Below, piece by piece: positions 24,971 to 38,300 of a DNA stretch of 64,000 nt. The notes beneath the pieces are model-generated. The model ran no database searches. It saw nothing but the letters and a program-made list of their open reading frames with translations, and was not told the DNA's origin. The position numbers were made by a program, and so were the translations under genes. Position 1 is the stretch's first letter; each line of letters begins with the position of its first letter. The stretch is from contig OZ037771.1 in assembly GCA_964035545.1 (NCBI GenBank), forward strand, positions 13,891,133 through 13,955,132, read 5' to 3'. The DNA comes from Bugula neritina. Taxonomy: Eukaryota; Bryozoa; Gymnolaemata; Cheilostomatida; Bugulidae.

Positions 24971-25451
24971 TCATCCCACTTAGACGATTCCCACTTGGGC
25001 GCTATTTTTATTTTGGTAAAATATATATAGTTATATACATATATAACTGTTGCATTTACTGCTAAACATGAAATAAGCTACTAAGCCAGCTATTTGCTTT
25101 AACTCAATACTAGCTACAGTTTATTTTATTCAGAATAACAGAATAAAATGCACAAATACATTTCATGGTATATCACGTACTGCTATATTACAACTTTACT
25201 GTGCCATTTTTGTCTAGAATCTCTTTAAATATACCACTTAATAAACATATTTGATTTTTTTCTTAATATATTTTGTCTATCTATCTTTTACCTTCAAGTT
25301 TAAGGTTTGTGCAAGATGGCTTCTTATAGAAGCATTGTTACTGTAAGTGGCTTGCTGGTGGCTTCTTTGCTTGCTAATATGTGCTAAACAATAGCATAAA
25401 AATAATACGTATATCACACTAAAATCTATAAATATCGTCTAAGTGGGATGA
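24971..25451. mobile_element. MITE-like element with perfect 18-bp terminal inverted repeats
   Basis: The left end TCATCCCACTTAGACGAT is the exact reverse complement of the right end ATCGTCTAAGTGGGATGA. Length 481 bp, with no transposase-sized open frame. Extending outward, GGT(T/G) also matches on both sides. No clear target duplication. Confidence 0.85.
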
Positions 25452-25489
25452 CACCAACATATCAGCCATGCAACTGTTCTATACCTGTC

Positions 25490-25600
25490 TCACTTTGCTC
25501 ACACCTGTCTCACCTAACTCATACCTGTCCCACCTAACTCATACCTGTTCCACCTAACTCATACCTGTCCCACCTAACTAATACCTGTCTCACCTTAATT
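25490..25600. repeat. 22-bp minisatellite
   Basis: About five tandem copies of CTCATACCTGTCCCACCTAA with variants (TCTCAC), just right of the MITE. Confidence 0.9.
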
Positions 25601-26352
25601 TTTACATTACAGTCCAGGAGAAATTATATAACTTGGCATTAAATTTTCAGCATAAATTCTAAATATTGCATTAAGCTCATTATATATGCATGCAATTATG
25701 ATGGCAGAGAAAGCTTCATTTATAAATTTTCATTCACAGCATAACAGAGTCTAATTATAAAAACGCTGTGTAGTAGTACCAATAATTTTAAAAGCTATTC
25801 TACTTCTATAGTAATAATATATTATGGTGTGATTTGAATAAAAACTTGTTTCAGTTAGTGCTAAAAGGCAAATATTTTCGAACTCATGAACCTTCGGAGC
25901 AATGGACTTTCGGAATAATAGATGATCCATCCGGACTTTAAATGTGCAGAAATGGAGAACTTGAAAAAGTCCAACTAGTTCTAGATAGGAAGCATACTCA
26001 CATAAATTACGTTACTGCAAGAACTTCAACCTACACCCTATATAACAAAAGATTATTACGAACAAACTTGAGCTACTGAAATGACTCCATTTCAACACCT
26101 AAGTAAGCTTTCACAACTAATTGATGAATGAGTCACAACAAATTTATTTCAGTTTTGAAGTTCAAAAATTTAAAAACTATTGAGTATTTAATACCTAGAA
26201 AAATGTAGAGCCTATATCAAAATACTGTATATAAATAAAAAAACATTGTCAGATAATAAATTATAAATAAAACAATATAAATAGCTTTTTATGAAAGAGA
26301 GTAATAGCAGTAGAAACATGGGCAGCAGGTAAAAGCTCATTAATGACTAAAG

Positions 26353-29300
26353 CTACTTTGATGATGTCATTGGTTCACTAGAGAATATTTGTACAGTAGG
26401 TGGTTCTGCTGATTGGCTGTTATCAAGGATAATAGGCTGACTGCTATTGGCTGCTGATTCCGCCTGGCATTTCCTTAATTCTTTCTGATTGGCTATAATT
26501 CTCAGTCTCTCTTCTTCCGCTGCCTTCTCTTTCCTTTCCCTCATAGAGTCAGCAACCAGTTGTATGCAAGGTCCCAAAGGTGTTGGCTCAACCATGTCAC
26601 TTCCTGTTCAACACACAAAGTAATATTCCAGTCTAGCAACTAATATGAGAGAACAACTTCAAAATACGAAACTATCTGCTGTGATTTTCAATACTACTGA
26701 TATCACCTTTATAACACAAATGCCTACCCCCTCCATGGTATGTCAACAAATGATACAAATTTTATTTAGCCATATTTCATTCCTATAAAAAATTAAACGC
26801 TGCTAATTATTGTTTAAAATGGGACTTGGATGATTTAAAATTTCCCCAAAATTAAAAAATAATAATTTGCCACAGTTTATAAAAAAACACAATGCAATGC
26901 AGAGGAAAAATATTCCAATACTTTGGTAAAGGGCCTACCTAGCATTTTCATGGCGTCTTCCCCGTCTACGATCGGGTGAAGCCAAGTTGACTTCCTGTCA
27001 TTGATAATGCCAGTACCCTCCGGTTTGTATATTTCAAACACGATGTCCAACACTTCTCTCTTCTTGAACGTCGTCTTTTTGCTTCTTGGTTTACCTGTAT
27101 AATATCAGACTTATGTCGTGAATTACATAACTATTTGTTTACAGTAAATAGTTTATTGATGTAAAACTAAAATTGTACAAAATAAAAATGAAATTTAGTA
27201 GCAAAAAAATAACATATACTACCACTTTTTCGTTTAAATATTTGACTTTTTTTACCTAAATAATCTAAAAACAAAAATAGTGATTAAGGAAAGTTTTTGT
27301 AAAATTGAGACTCAAAAAAAAAATGGTTTATTTTTTTCACGGTTTGCTTTCAGCAAATATGTTATTAATCTAGAACCAAATTTGTACGAAAGAGAAATAC
27401 AAATTAGCAGCAATCAGTATACTACAGCACAAAGACTGAGGGGAGGAGAGAAGGTAACCCGATAACAATGTTTTGTTATAAACATACAAAACGAATAAGC
27501 ACAAGAAAAACATAAAATCAGCCTCCTGTAACATAATTGGTTGCCTACCTTTAAATACTAGGTCTATGGCATGCTCTATCTCGTGATTGGCTGGCATTAG
27601 GTCACACTCTCTGAAGAACTGAACTATCTCGTCTTCTTCCAGTTCCCCGCCGAACGCTCGTCTATCAAACACACTCTCGTACCCTAAGATATAACCAAAC
27701 GTGTAAACTGATGCGTCATCTGATGTCATTTGACTCAAAAACCAACTTTTACCTACTTTATAACAATATTTTTAAAGTAAAATTACAATTACTTAAAAAA
27801 AAGACAGTTTTTCCCAATACAAACTGAGTTTACAGAATAATTTCTTCTTTTCTTAGTTTGATTTTTATTCACACTGAAAGCTGACATACTTTTCTTCTGT
27901 GACATAAACTTCTTCATATGCTCCAAGTTGATAACAATTTCTGGCTTATCGATGCCGCGTCTGTGCAGGATCCTCTTCAAGAACTTCTTGTAGTAACTCA
28001 CCCACTCGGCCCACGTTGAAGCGTGGTCTTTTGCCTACAACAGAAGTAAAATCGCTAAAACTTAACCTTGAACTAACTGGTTTACATCTTAAAACAATTA
28101 AAGTTATATCAATGTTAAAAATTAAATTAATTCGTTTTGATTGATTTTAGAATATTTTAACAGAAATAAAAATTTGGCTAGAAACTGTCTTATCCTCCAG
28201 TGCTATTGACCTCTAGAGTTTGCATAGAAATGGGACAAGAAACAGTTAAACTACCCACAAACCTTTTCTTTGAGGACATTGAGGTACTGACGACACTGCA
28301 TGCCACGCACATGCTTCTGAATAACAACTATGGCTTTGTCAACCTCCTTCTTAGAGGCACCATACTTGAGAGGGTGATAGGCACTGTAATGAAATGTTTC
28401 TATGAAACACATTGAGGTGTAGCATGGAAAAGTGGTCTACACACTACAACCTGGTTTATATAGTGAATCAGCTTTCCATGGAACATGCACAATGAAGTAT
28501 AGTAGCATGGAAAGGTAGTCTATATTATATTATAATCTAGTTTATCTATAAAATTTATAGATTCCTGTATTTTATAATCACACTTCTATGGCTCTAGTAA
28601 CATTCATAATGAATGCAACAAAAAAATTAATAAATAATTGTTTATTCCAACCAATTAAACATGGTATATAAGCAGACAACTCCAGAAAAGCAACTGTTGG
28701 TAAATAATGACTTCAAGAAGAACAGAGAAAACGGGAAATAATTAGCAGACGATTCTGAGGTATAATTTATTACCTGTAAATTTCTACATGCGGACCAATA
28801 ACTGATATAGTCTCTTTGCTTTCTTGTTCTTGCCTTTTCATTCTAAAGAGCAAAATTAATGCAGCCTGCTGTACAAGCAAATTAAACCGTGATAATAAGT
28901 CTACACCAGTTACTAGGACAATAACATTATAGTATTCATTATTTCCCCTGTCATTTTAAACAGCTGACGGTGTACTCAAACCATGCAATAAGAAAGTGCG
29001 CACAACAATACAACAGACTTTGTAATACAGACTTCCTTTAAATATAGTGAGTAAACATGACACAAAGATAGCTAGAAGCCAGAAAACATGTTACATAAAT
29101 ATACATATGTAACTTTTTTTTGGATTATAGGTTTTCTATATACAAATGCACCCTCACGCACACATTAGAGTACAACACTCACTGTTCTATCTCAGCCATT
29201 CTTTTGCTTTCTCTTTGAGCTTCCTGTTGCAGCTGCAAAGATTTAAAGTCCTTGGCCCGCTGCAAGGTCACTGGACTCACGGTTGGTTGACTGTAGATCT

Positions 29301-32300
29301 GCTTTAATCTGTTCCTGTGTTGTCTCCAGGACCTGGAAAATAGAAGAGGTTATCTACAGCAAACATGCTACAGAAGAGTAATATACAGCAAATATGTTAC
29401 AGAAGAGGTAACCTGGAGCAAATATGTTACAGAAGAGGTAACCTGGAGCAGATATGTTACAGAAGAGGTAATCCACAGCAAATAATTCATACAATAATTT
29501 TTAGTCGTAGAATAAAAAACTTACCTTTGTATTCTGATTGCAGATATCCTTTTATTCTCCTGCTCAGCTCGATAATCCCGTCGCAGATTCAAATAGACTT
29601 TGCGACTGACATAACCTCGGAATATTTTCTGTATGCTGACAGCTGCCGCTGCCTCTTTCTGTCTCTGCGTGTCAGCGTCTACCTTCTCCCAGTGCTCTGT
29701 CTGCCATACATTACAAAACTTTGAGAATGACAAACTTTTGTTAATTGTAGTTTTATCAGTAAACTTTTATATATATCGAGTGCAAAGTTCAAACTTTGAA
29801 CTTTAGAGTTACAGAAACTGAATATTTTGAGTTGTGAAAGTGATTTTCGTATACAAGAAGTTGGGCTAAAGATTTAAAGCAAAGTAATAACCAGTAAATG
29901 TGTAACACATATAAGTTAAATGGAGTTGTCATTCCATACATACAACATGGTGATCAACTAAACAGTATAAACATCAGGGTTCAGGCACATTGAAAGCTGT
30001 TTGCTCAGTTGTTGAAAGTGAAGATACTTAAGAATTCTTTGCTTTCAATTTATAACATCACAACAATCCCAACATTTCCCTTTCTGTTATACTGGTAATC
30101 TGCAACAATAATACTTTCCGCAGATCAACACACCTTCATATACTGTGGAATAGGTCGACTAGAGCGTGGATTAGATGCAGACGACAAGCTAGACTTGGGT
30201 CTCGCTGAGTTGCACCTCTGTTCGGGCGGGTGGTAACTGCCCTCCTCATTAGACTCAGTTATAAAAGCTGGTGAGGTGCAGAGCTGTTCTATTGGAGTTT
30301 GAATGCTGCAGTATAAAACAAAGTGGTTAAAAACAAACGTAAAAATTGCTTCTGCGGTTAAATTAAAAGTAAAAAAAACAATTTTTCAAAATCTAATGTT
30401 GAAGACCACAGGAAGCATCGTCTAACTGACGAAATACAAACATAGAAAAACCAAAAGTAACCTTTCTCTATCGAACTTGATTGCGTTATGCACTGAAAGG
30501 TCATCTTGAGTGTGTCGGAGGTCAAGGTGAGAAGACATCGGACGCACGTCAAGATAAGAAGACAACTTCCCGGCGTCCTCTCTCTTTCCATCCTCAATAT
30601 ACACGTCTTCCGCCCGCATCCCTTGAACTATGCAGACGGGACATTATGTTAGAGCAGGATAGAATAGATGTATAGAATATATTTAGATGTATAGAATAGA
30701 TATAAATATATAGAATATATATATGTATAGAATAGATATAGATTATAGATGTATAGAATACATATAAATGTATAGAATATATATAGATGTATAGAATCGA
30801 TATAAATATATAGAATATATATAGATGTATAGAATAGATATAGATGTATAGAATAGATATAAATATATAGAATATATATATATGTATAGAATAGATATAG
30901 ATGTATAGAATATATATAGATGTATAGAATAGATATAGAGAACCTTTCTTGAGATACTCCAGGGGGTTGAGCTGCCGGTGCGCGCTCCTGTCGTGTTCCC
31001 CGCTGAAGGGGTGATTGCGAGTCAGCCTGGGAGATCTGCAGCCGAAAGCACTGTGTACGGAGGGTATAGACGGGGCCGTGCGCATCGGCTGAATTATAGC
31101 GTTAGGATTCGTCTTATCAGTTGATGTCCTCAGCTTCCCAGCAGACTTGGCGGCTTCTCGCGGTTTGTTGAAGTTTCCCTGGAAAACACTTGATAGTCAG
31201 AATATACAGAATATATAGAATATACAGAGCAGCCGTGGTCTAGGGGTTAAAGCGTTTGCTTTGTGAACACGAAGTTGTGGGTTCGAACCCCGACAAAGGC
31301 CATTGGTGATGTTAGGAAGAGCATCTAGTCATAATTGCTCCTGTGCCTCATTTAAACAAGTCCTTAGCCCGTTCTAGCAAAAACCCTTTCCATCAGGGGT
31401 TTCTCACAGGGATAGCGACTATAAACTTGCGTGAGTTTTTTTATAGAATATACAGAATATATATAATACATAGAATATACAGAATATATAGAATATACAG
31501 AATATATAGAATATACAGAATATATAGAATATACAGAATTTATAGAATATATATAATATCCAGAATATATAGAATATACAGAATATACAGAATATAGTAT
31601 ACAATATTATATAGAATTACATTATAGTTTCAACAGAGAATAGGTTCTGTAAGCAGATTTCCTGTGATGATAGAATGAGACGTAATTGGAAGTTATAATT
31701 CTACCATATAGAGTACAGTTTACATGATAAGTTATTTAATGCTTTGTAAATATTAATGTATCATAATATTGTGCTGAATAATCAGTGGGTATTAACACTA
31801 GTAACCGCAATGCAACACTAGTAAGCACAATGCAACACTAGTAACCACAATGCAACACTAGCAACCACAATGCAACACTAGTAACCACAATGCAACACTA
31901 GTAACCACAATGCAACACTAGCAACCACAATGCAACACTAGCAACCACATTAATAAAATACAAAAAGTGTGTCAATATGTATAAAACTACTTCAGATAAT
32001 TATTGTAATTAGAAATTTTAAGAAAGTGCGCCATAGCATAGCACACAATACTGTAGCATGCAATAGTACAGCACACCATAGTATAGCACGCAATAGTAGC
32101 CTACAGCACACTATAGCATACACATATTAGCATAACACACATTAGAATAGCACACAATAGTATAGCACATAGTATTAGCATAGCACACCATAGCCTAACA
32201 ATCTAAACTTAGTATATTCTAAAGTAATGTAGGCAAAATAAATCATCTTACCATGTGAAAAGGAGGCTCGAAGCTGATGGCTGTGACCGCCCTCTCAAGT

Positions 32301-35300
32301 CCACTGGTGTTACTATTTTTAGCACTAGTCACTGTCCTTGACCTGCCCGGGGACTTCTCCCTGAGCACGCCCCCTCGTGGAGTAGGGTAGGCGGTGAACT
32401 GGAACAGCGGAGAAGGCACCAAAGACTTCATTAGCCTCATCCTTGATAACTGTTTCTCAGACTTGAAGTTTTCATCCTCGCCTTCGTTCCCCGATACAGA
32501 TACAGCATTTTTCTATAAATATGGAAAACAACATTATCATCAGTAAGAAAGTTTTTTGAACCGATAAACTTCAGAAATATCCGATAAAACAGTTCTACAA
32601 ATGCAGAATTGGAAAAAAGTTATGCGTGGCGTGACGTGGATAACTCCAAATTATGTCTTATCCCATGCAGAAGTAAAGTTGGCAGAGATGCATGTAGTAA
32701 GAGAGTTTGAGAAAGAGTCTACGGAAGTGTTGGTGATGCACAATTTTTTTTAAAAATGACGCTAAAGACTCTCAGTAAAAGTAATGTACTGCAGCTACAC
32801 AGTAACTATACACTAAGGGGTATTATAGCTACATACTGTGGGAGTTGTTTCCCCGCACTCTTCATGGTTCACATTAGCTGCAGGCAGTGAGCTATCTTTA
32901 GTCTTGACTGATGATGCAGGAGTATTAGCTCTCTCCACCCTACATGAAATGGAGGCATAACAATAAGGGGTGGATCCATCAACCCCCTTCTTATCCCCCA
33001 AGCAACTCTCTTATAACAACAGTCAAGAAATATGCTTTTAACTTTTTGAGTAAGTCACTTTACACAATAGAATATTTCCTATCGTCAACAAAACTTTACC
33101 AAAAGTTTCTCTAATCATAGTTGAATCATTCAACTTGAAACTATAACTTCAAGATATGTAATGCAGTAAACTTTATTTCCAGCTATAATGTCAAAATTCA
33201 AATCTCAAAAAACAAAATTCTTATTTCGAGACAAAACAGTAAATCATGAGCTGATTTTTGCTGCAAGTATAAAACAATCAAAGTAAACGATAATTAATTA
33301 TTTCATCTGATAAGTATAAACTTGCAAATTATTCATTTACAAGGTTGCAAATCCTTCAAATAATGAAGACAGAGTGATTCACAACACAAAGCTGGTCATG
33401 CTTCAAAGACAATCAGTAAATTGAAAACCAAGAAATCATACTTCTACACATGATTGGAGTAATTTATACCAATATTCACGCAAAGGAAAAAATAAAAAAT
33501 TAAGACTAAAACTAAATTTATGGTTGCTTTTTTCACTCACCTGACTTCGTGTTTACTCTTGTACCTAATTCTCTCAAGGTCGGGTGCAACTGAGTTCACT
33601 ATAGTAAAATACTCTACAGGTTGGGGGCTAGGTGAACGCCCCGCACTGTCTTCAGCCATGAACGGATAGGATTTGGGAAGAGGTTCGTGCTCATACGGGT
33701 AACTATTATACTCGTATATACTGGTGGGTGGTAAGGTCTCATCACAGTGCAAATAGTCTAGGTAGAAATTCCCATAGTGCTCTGATAGGCTGCATAACAA
33801 CGGTAGTGCATAGGTAAAGGGATACAAAGGGGGACAACTCACAGAAATGTGAAAGAATATGGAAGACACAACAATGCTAAGTGCTACAAGAATTTTTTTC
33901 ATCTAAACTCACTTTTAAATTCATTTTGAATCACAGATAATCATCAACAGAAAATGCCTGCAGTATGCATAAGCAAATCATTGTGATGAAAGTTAAATCA
34001 CGTTTGTCCAACTCATAAATTTAGGAATGGACACTGCATACAGTATCTGATCTTCACATCTCATTTTTTAATGATATTCACTTACCTCAAACTTTTATAC
34101 CTAACAGATAGTTATATAATAATTAGAAAAAACAAACAGATCTGACTTGCTCAAAACTTTGAAAAAAATATTTATAATAGATTAAAATTTCAATATAAAA
34201 TAAAGAAATATGACGCTAATTTAAATTTATAAAAATTGTGTCTTTAGTTTTTTTACATCTAAATTTCCAAACTATAGAGCATGCTAATGATGTACCTAAT
34301 GTCGGGACGATGGCGTCGTGGTGCGACAGTTTTTATGTTGGATACAGACAGAAGAGACTTGGTAGTTTTATCATCTAAACCGGAGAGTGTGTTGCTAGCA
34401 GCTTGCGGGATTCTCTCACTCTCAGCATGGCACTACAAGCACAACACAACGTCAAACGCCTGCAAGCGATCCAACATATTATCACTATGACAACTACAGT
34501 AACTGTGACTGTGATTGGTCTATAGTGATATTCAGTCATTCTATTCTTATGTTATATTAGTCAGTAGAAGGGGTTGAACCCTTATGACAAAAATTGGATA
34601 AGCGAATAAATTAGGCAGCCAGTTAGAGTAAAAAAACTGAAATAGTTGATAGCAGCCACTGGCAATATACTGTAAAAAGTAAAGATTAAAAAAGGCGCAC
34701 GACTCCATTGGTAATCATGTCAAGGTCAACGCTTCAAAAAAGCAAATAGCTAAAGCATACTTGATCCGGTTTTGCTTTGCTATGCCACGTAACTGGGGCA
34801 GTCTTTGGTCTATATCCCGCACTGGCCACGCCCACAGAACGACCTTTAGCACCTTGTAACCTCGTGAAATGTCGAGCATAGCTGTGGGATTTGAACACTT
34901 CCTGTTGACTAGAAAGACAGTAAATATTTGTGAACACCAAAAAAACATTTAATACTATACTCTATAGTGTAATATACTGTATAGTATGAGAAATCAGTGT
35001 GATTTTGCTCCACCCAATCGCGTTCCCCGAAACAAATACTAAATGCAGAAGAAACACAAAACTTAACACATGGGAGTTATTCTTTTATGTGAGAGATATT
35101 ATGAGATAATTCAAAAGAATATTTATCCTCGAACCAAGAAGAATAATTCTAAAGGTCATAATCTATAATTTCTTTTATGATTAACTTATTCAACGATTCC
35201 AAAAGAATATTTCGACAACTTACGAATCTGAACAAGTTGGAGTTACTTGCCCTCTCCAGTCCACTATGGAATAGGACTGAGAGTTTGTAGGACTACCGGG

Positions 35301-38300
35301 TGATTCCATTGGTAAAATAGCTAGTGGAGTTACCTCCCTTTGTGTAGCAGTTGAAGGTGGAGCTTCTCTGCGTTGATAAACAGTTTTGATGAATTAGCTA
35401 CTCAGTGACTCAGTGAAGCAGATTGCAATAAATTCAGTTCAACTCAAACGAAATTTTCAGCAAAAAGGGAATCTTGAACAAAAAACCATAAAAAATAAAA
35501 TAGAACTATAATTGGGCTGTTAGTTTTGACTTGAATACTGCAAATAGCTTGTGGTCCACTCACATTTGGTGCTGAGATATTACAGGGGGCGTGTCCTTGG
35601 GGCGGTTCAATACGGCCCTCACACCTGACTCTTTTTCATAACTTATTTCAGCAGACGCAAAGTCGGCCAATGAAATCACATCTTTTATTTGAAGAGTCTT
35701 TTTGGTAGACATTGATGATGAGGGTCTAAATAAGATAAGACAACTTCAAGTATAAAATTACATCCACACAACAATATGAGCATGTACCAAATTTTATTAA
35801 CTACTCGACTGTTTGGATTCATGTGACAACATAGCATCGACTACAGTCAGAGACTCAGAGTACAAAATGATATCCACTCAGAAAGCTTCTTTCATATTGA
35901 CTAGACTAGTATCAATTATTACATAAACAAGCCAATCAGAGAGCAGATACTAAAGTTAAAACCTGGTTTAACTAGATTTAGCTTAAATTATGCTCTAGGA
36001 GTCACTTTATGCTAAATGTGTGTGTGAAGGAGTTCTAAGTTCATGTACATTGTAGAATACACAGAGCAATTCATTGTGGCTATAAACACTGTAGTTATAT
36101 TCACAATCCTTGTGAGAACTTCTAATCAAAAATATTGTTGATATTAGACCAGCTCCAACATTGCTTCAGAGTTCAGGCTTTCTAATAACATTACATTTGA
36201 TTTTATTTTGATAAAACAAGGGAAGGCAAATGCTGAGACTAAATAGAACATGGCTACTTTTCTTAGCAAATTTTTGCTGCTCAGATAAATAAACAAGTAA
36301 ACAACCGCCAACTCTGATACTTTGTCACTTGCTAAATAGAAATAGTAAACAAAACAAATATAAACAATATAGTATCATATCAGTTGATGTGACATCATAA
36401 TATAAAAGCCTGAGTTCTAAAAACTTGCCTGCTTTGAGTCGCGGGGATACTGGATTTTGGACGGGGTTTAACATCTTTCCTCGGCTGTAGAGAAGTGAAT
36501 TTCTTGACGCTGTTTGGGCGATACGCGTCGGCCATGTTGAAGAACTGCTCCGTAGACTGTTCCCTCAGACTCCGCCCTCTTTCCGCAGAACTCAGTCTGG
36601 AGATCGGGCGACCTTCTACCGAAAGTCAAAGGTCGTGTCAATAGAAAACTATTTTCAGTCAAAGTAATATAGTTCAGATATTATTTGTTGTAACAGATTA
36701 GTTTAGCACAAAACCTTCACGGCCCTACATTTTGGTTGAAGTAAAACAAGCTGTTACTTCATCAAATTAAGAGCAATTGGCAATGTAACGACGTTTATTT
36801 ACAAATGCTCAAATAGTATCAAATAACATGGTAATTAACCCAAGAGACATGATGACTTTTGAAATTGACTAAAGATATTGAATGTATTAAATTTCACGCC
36901 TCGAAAAAATTTGTATAAACTTAGTTTACATTTTTTATTATATAATCAACAGCAATGAGTTAAATTAAGAAACTCTCCAAGTGGCTGGTTTAAGCTTATA
37001 GCAAATCAGTTGAATCATCTTGTTAGACATGAAAGTTTTGGGGATGAAAAACACAGACATTACATAACTGATGCTGAAGTAATTTTCTTATCATGTTTTT
37101 GAAGTTTTTAATTGATTGGCAATTTTTTTTCCTTTTATGAGACTATGAAATGAACTAAATTAACTACCACATCTCAACATCTATAAAAAAATTTTTAAAG
37201 AGAAGGCATAAAGCTCATTATATTATATACTAGCTGTAGTGAAAGCATGTTAAACGGCAAAGAGACGGTTAGCATTTAGAATGTTGAAGGAGGCGTGGCC
37301 GAGAAATCCACACAACACAAACCTTCAGTCTCATTGATGATAGCATTAACTATATGAGGAGTAAACAACTCCGGGTAGAGGTCAGACGGATGTCCTTGAA
37401 CTTTGTTCACTTCTCGTTGTATTTGCTCGATATAATCATTGACAACAGGAGTAAACGGGCGACCAGCTATCACAAAACATGAGGTACAACATGTATAGCA
37501 AAGCTTTGAAATAGACGACTAATCAAAACTTCTAACACAACTCTAGAGCCAATGGAAATCATTATAACAATGCATATAGTGAACAGATTCAAATGATAAA
37601 TATAAATAAATTTAGCTACAATAACTTCAAGTCTAGAAATATACAAAACGAACAAACGGCACTTCAGTCAAAAGTATTTAGCCAGAAACATACCATAAAA
37701 TGCCTACACAAAACACAATTAAGCACACTGCAGTTTCGTAACTAAACACAATTAAACACCAGACTGGGAGTTGGTTTCCTTACTGGGATTATTTTGTTGT
37801 GAAGTTGTGTGCTCTATCTGATTGGAACTTAGCACAGTGTCAATATAAGTATCATCATCTACGAGGTTGTAGTAGGGGGTGCTCTTGTCAGCTAGAGAGT
37901 GGACCATGTCTAGAGATTTCTGGTGTTCGGGGTCGTCCGCAACCCCCGACCCTTCATTCTGTAAGAATTAACATATCCAAGGCTATTATAGATTTAGTTG
38001 AGGGAAGAGGAATTCCTTTCACGTAAAAATTTACTGAAAAACTAACTTAATTTTTACAAAGTTGAACTATAAGCTAATCAGAAACACAGCTCACAAAGTA
38101 GCACCAGCAGAGCCCTATAAAAACCTTCCCAGCATAAACCATGAGCTGGAAAGACTGAGTCAGTTAGGAAGATGGTCAGACAGAATACGCTTTCGAACAG
38201 AAACTACAAAGACAATACAGCAACAACCATGAATAACCCAGATGTCTATAACAAAAGAGTGAGTAGATGTAAGGATGAGTAAGGAATGCATTTAGTAGAG

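Larger units (their letters stand above)
21842..26352. other. Long intergenic region
   Basis: About 4.5 kb between the start of the 133-residue gene and the end of the IQ gene. It contains a MITE (24971-25451), a 22-bp repeat (25490-25600), and two consecutive copies of a CTTGGTGGCATACCAATACA word near 24655. I see no supported gene; open frames at 22024, 22510, 23378 and 23887 lack motifs and splice partners. Confidence 0.55.

Noticed and set aside
30594-31085. 163-codon minus open frame taken as one exon
   Set aside because: Its upstream part is real exon 17, but the middle is repeat and the end is exon 18 read in another frame; the donor at 30944 and acceptor at 30627 separate them.
31227-31300. 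Possible tRNA gene
   Set aside because: A and B boxes are present but there is no paired acceptor stem, and the sequence continues into a body shared by five copies; it is a SINE head.
31343-31604. RIYRIY and CIFYIF open frames
   Set aside because: Microsatellite translation next to a SINE tail.
34281-34490. 69-codon plus-strand open frame
   Set aside because: Antisense shadow of IQ-gene exon 13 (34296-34432).
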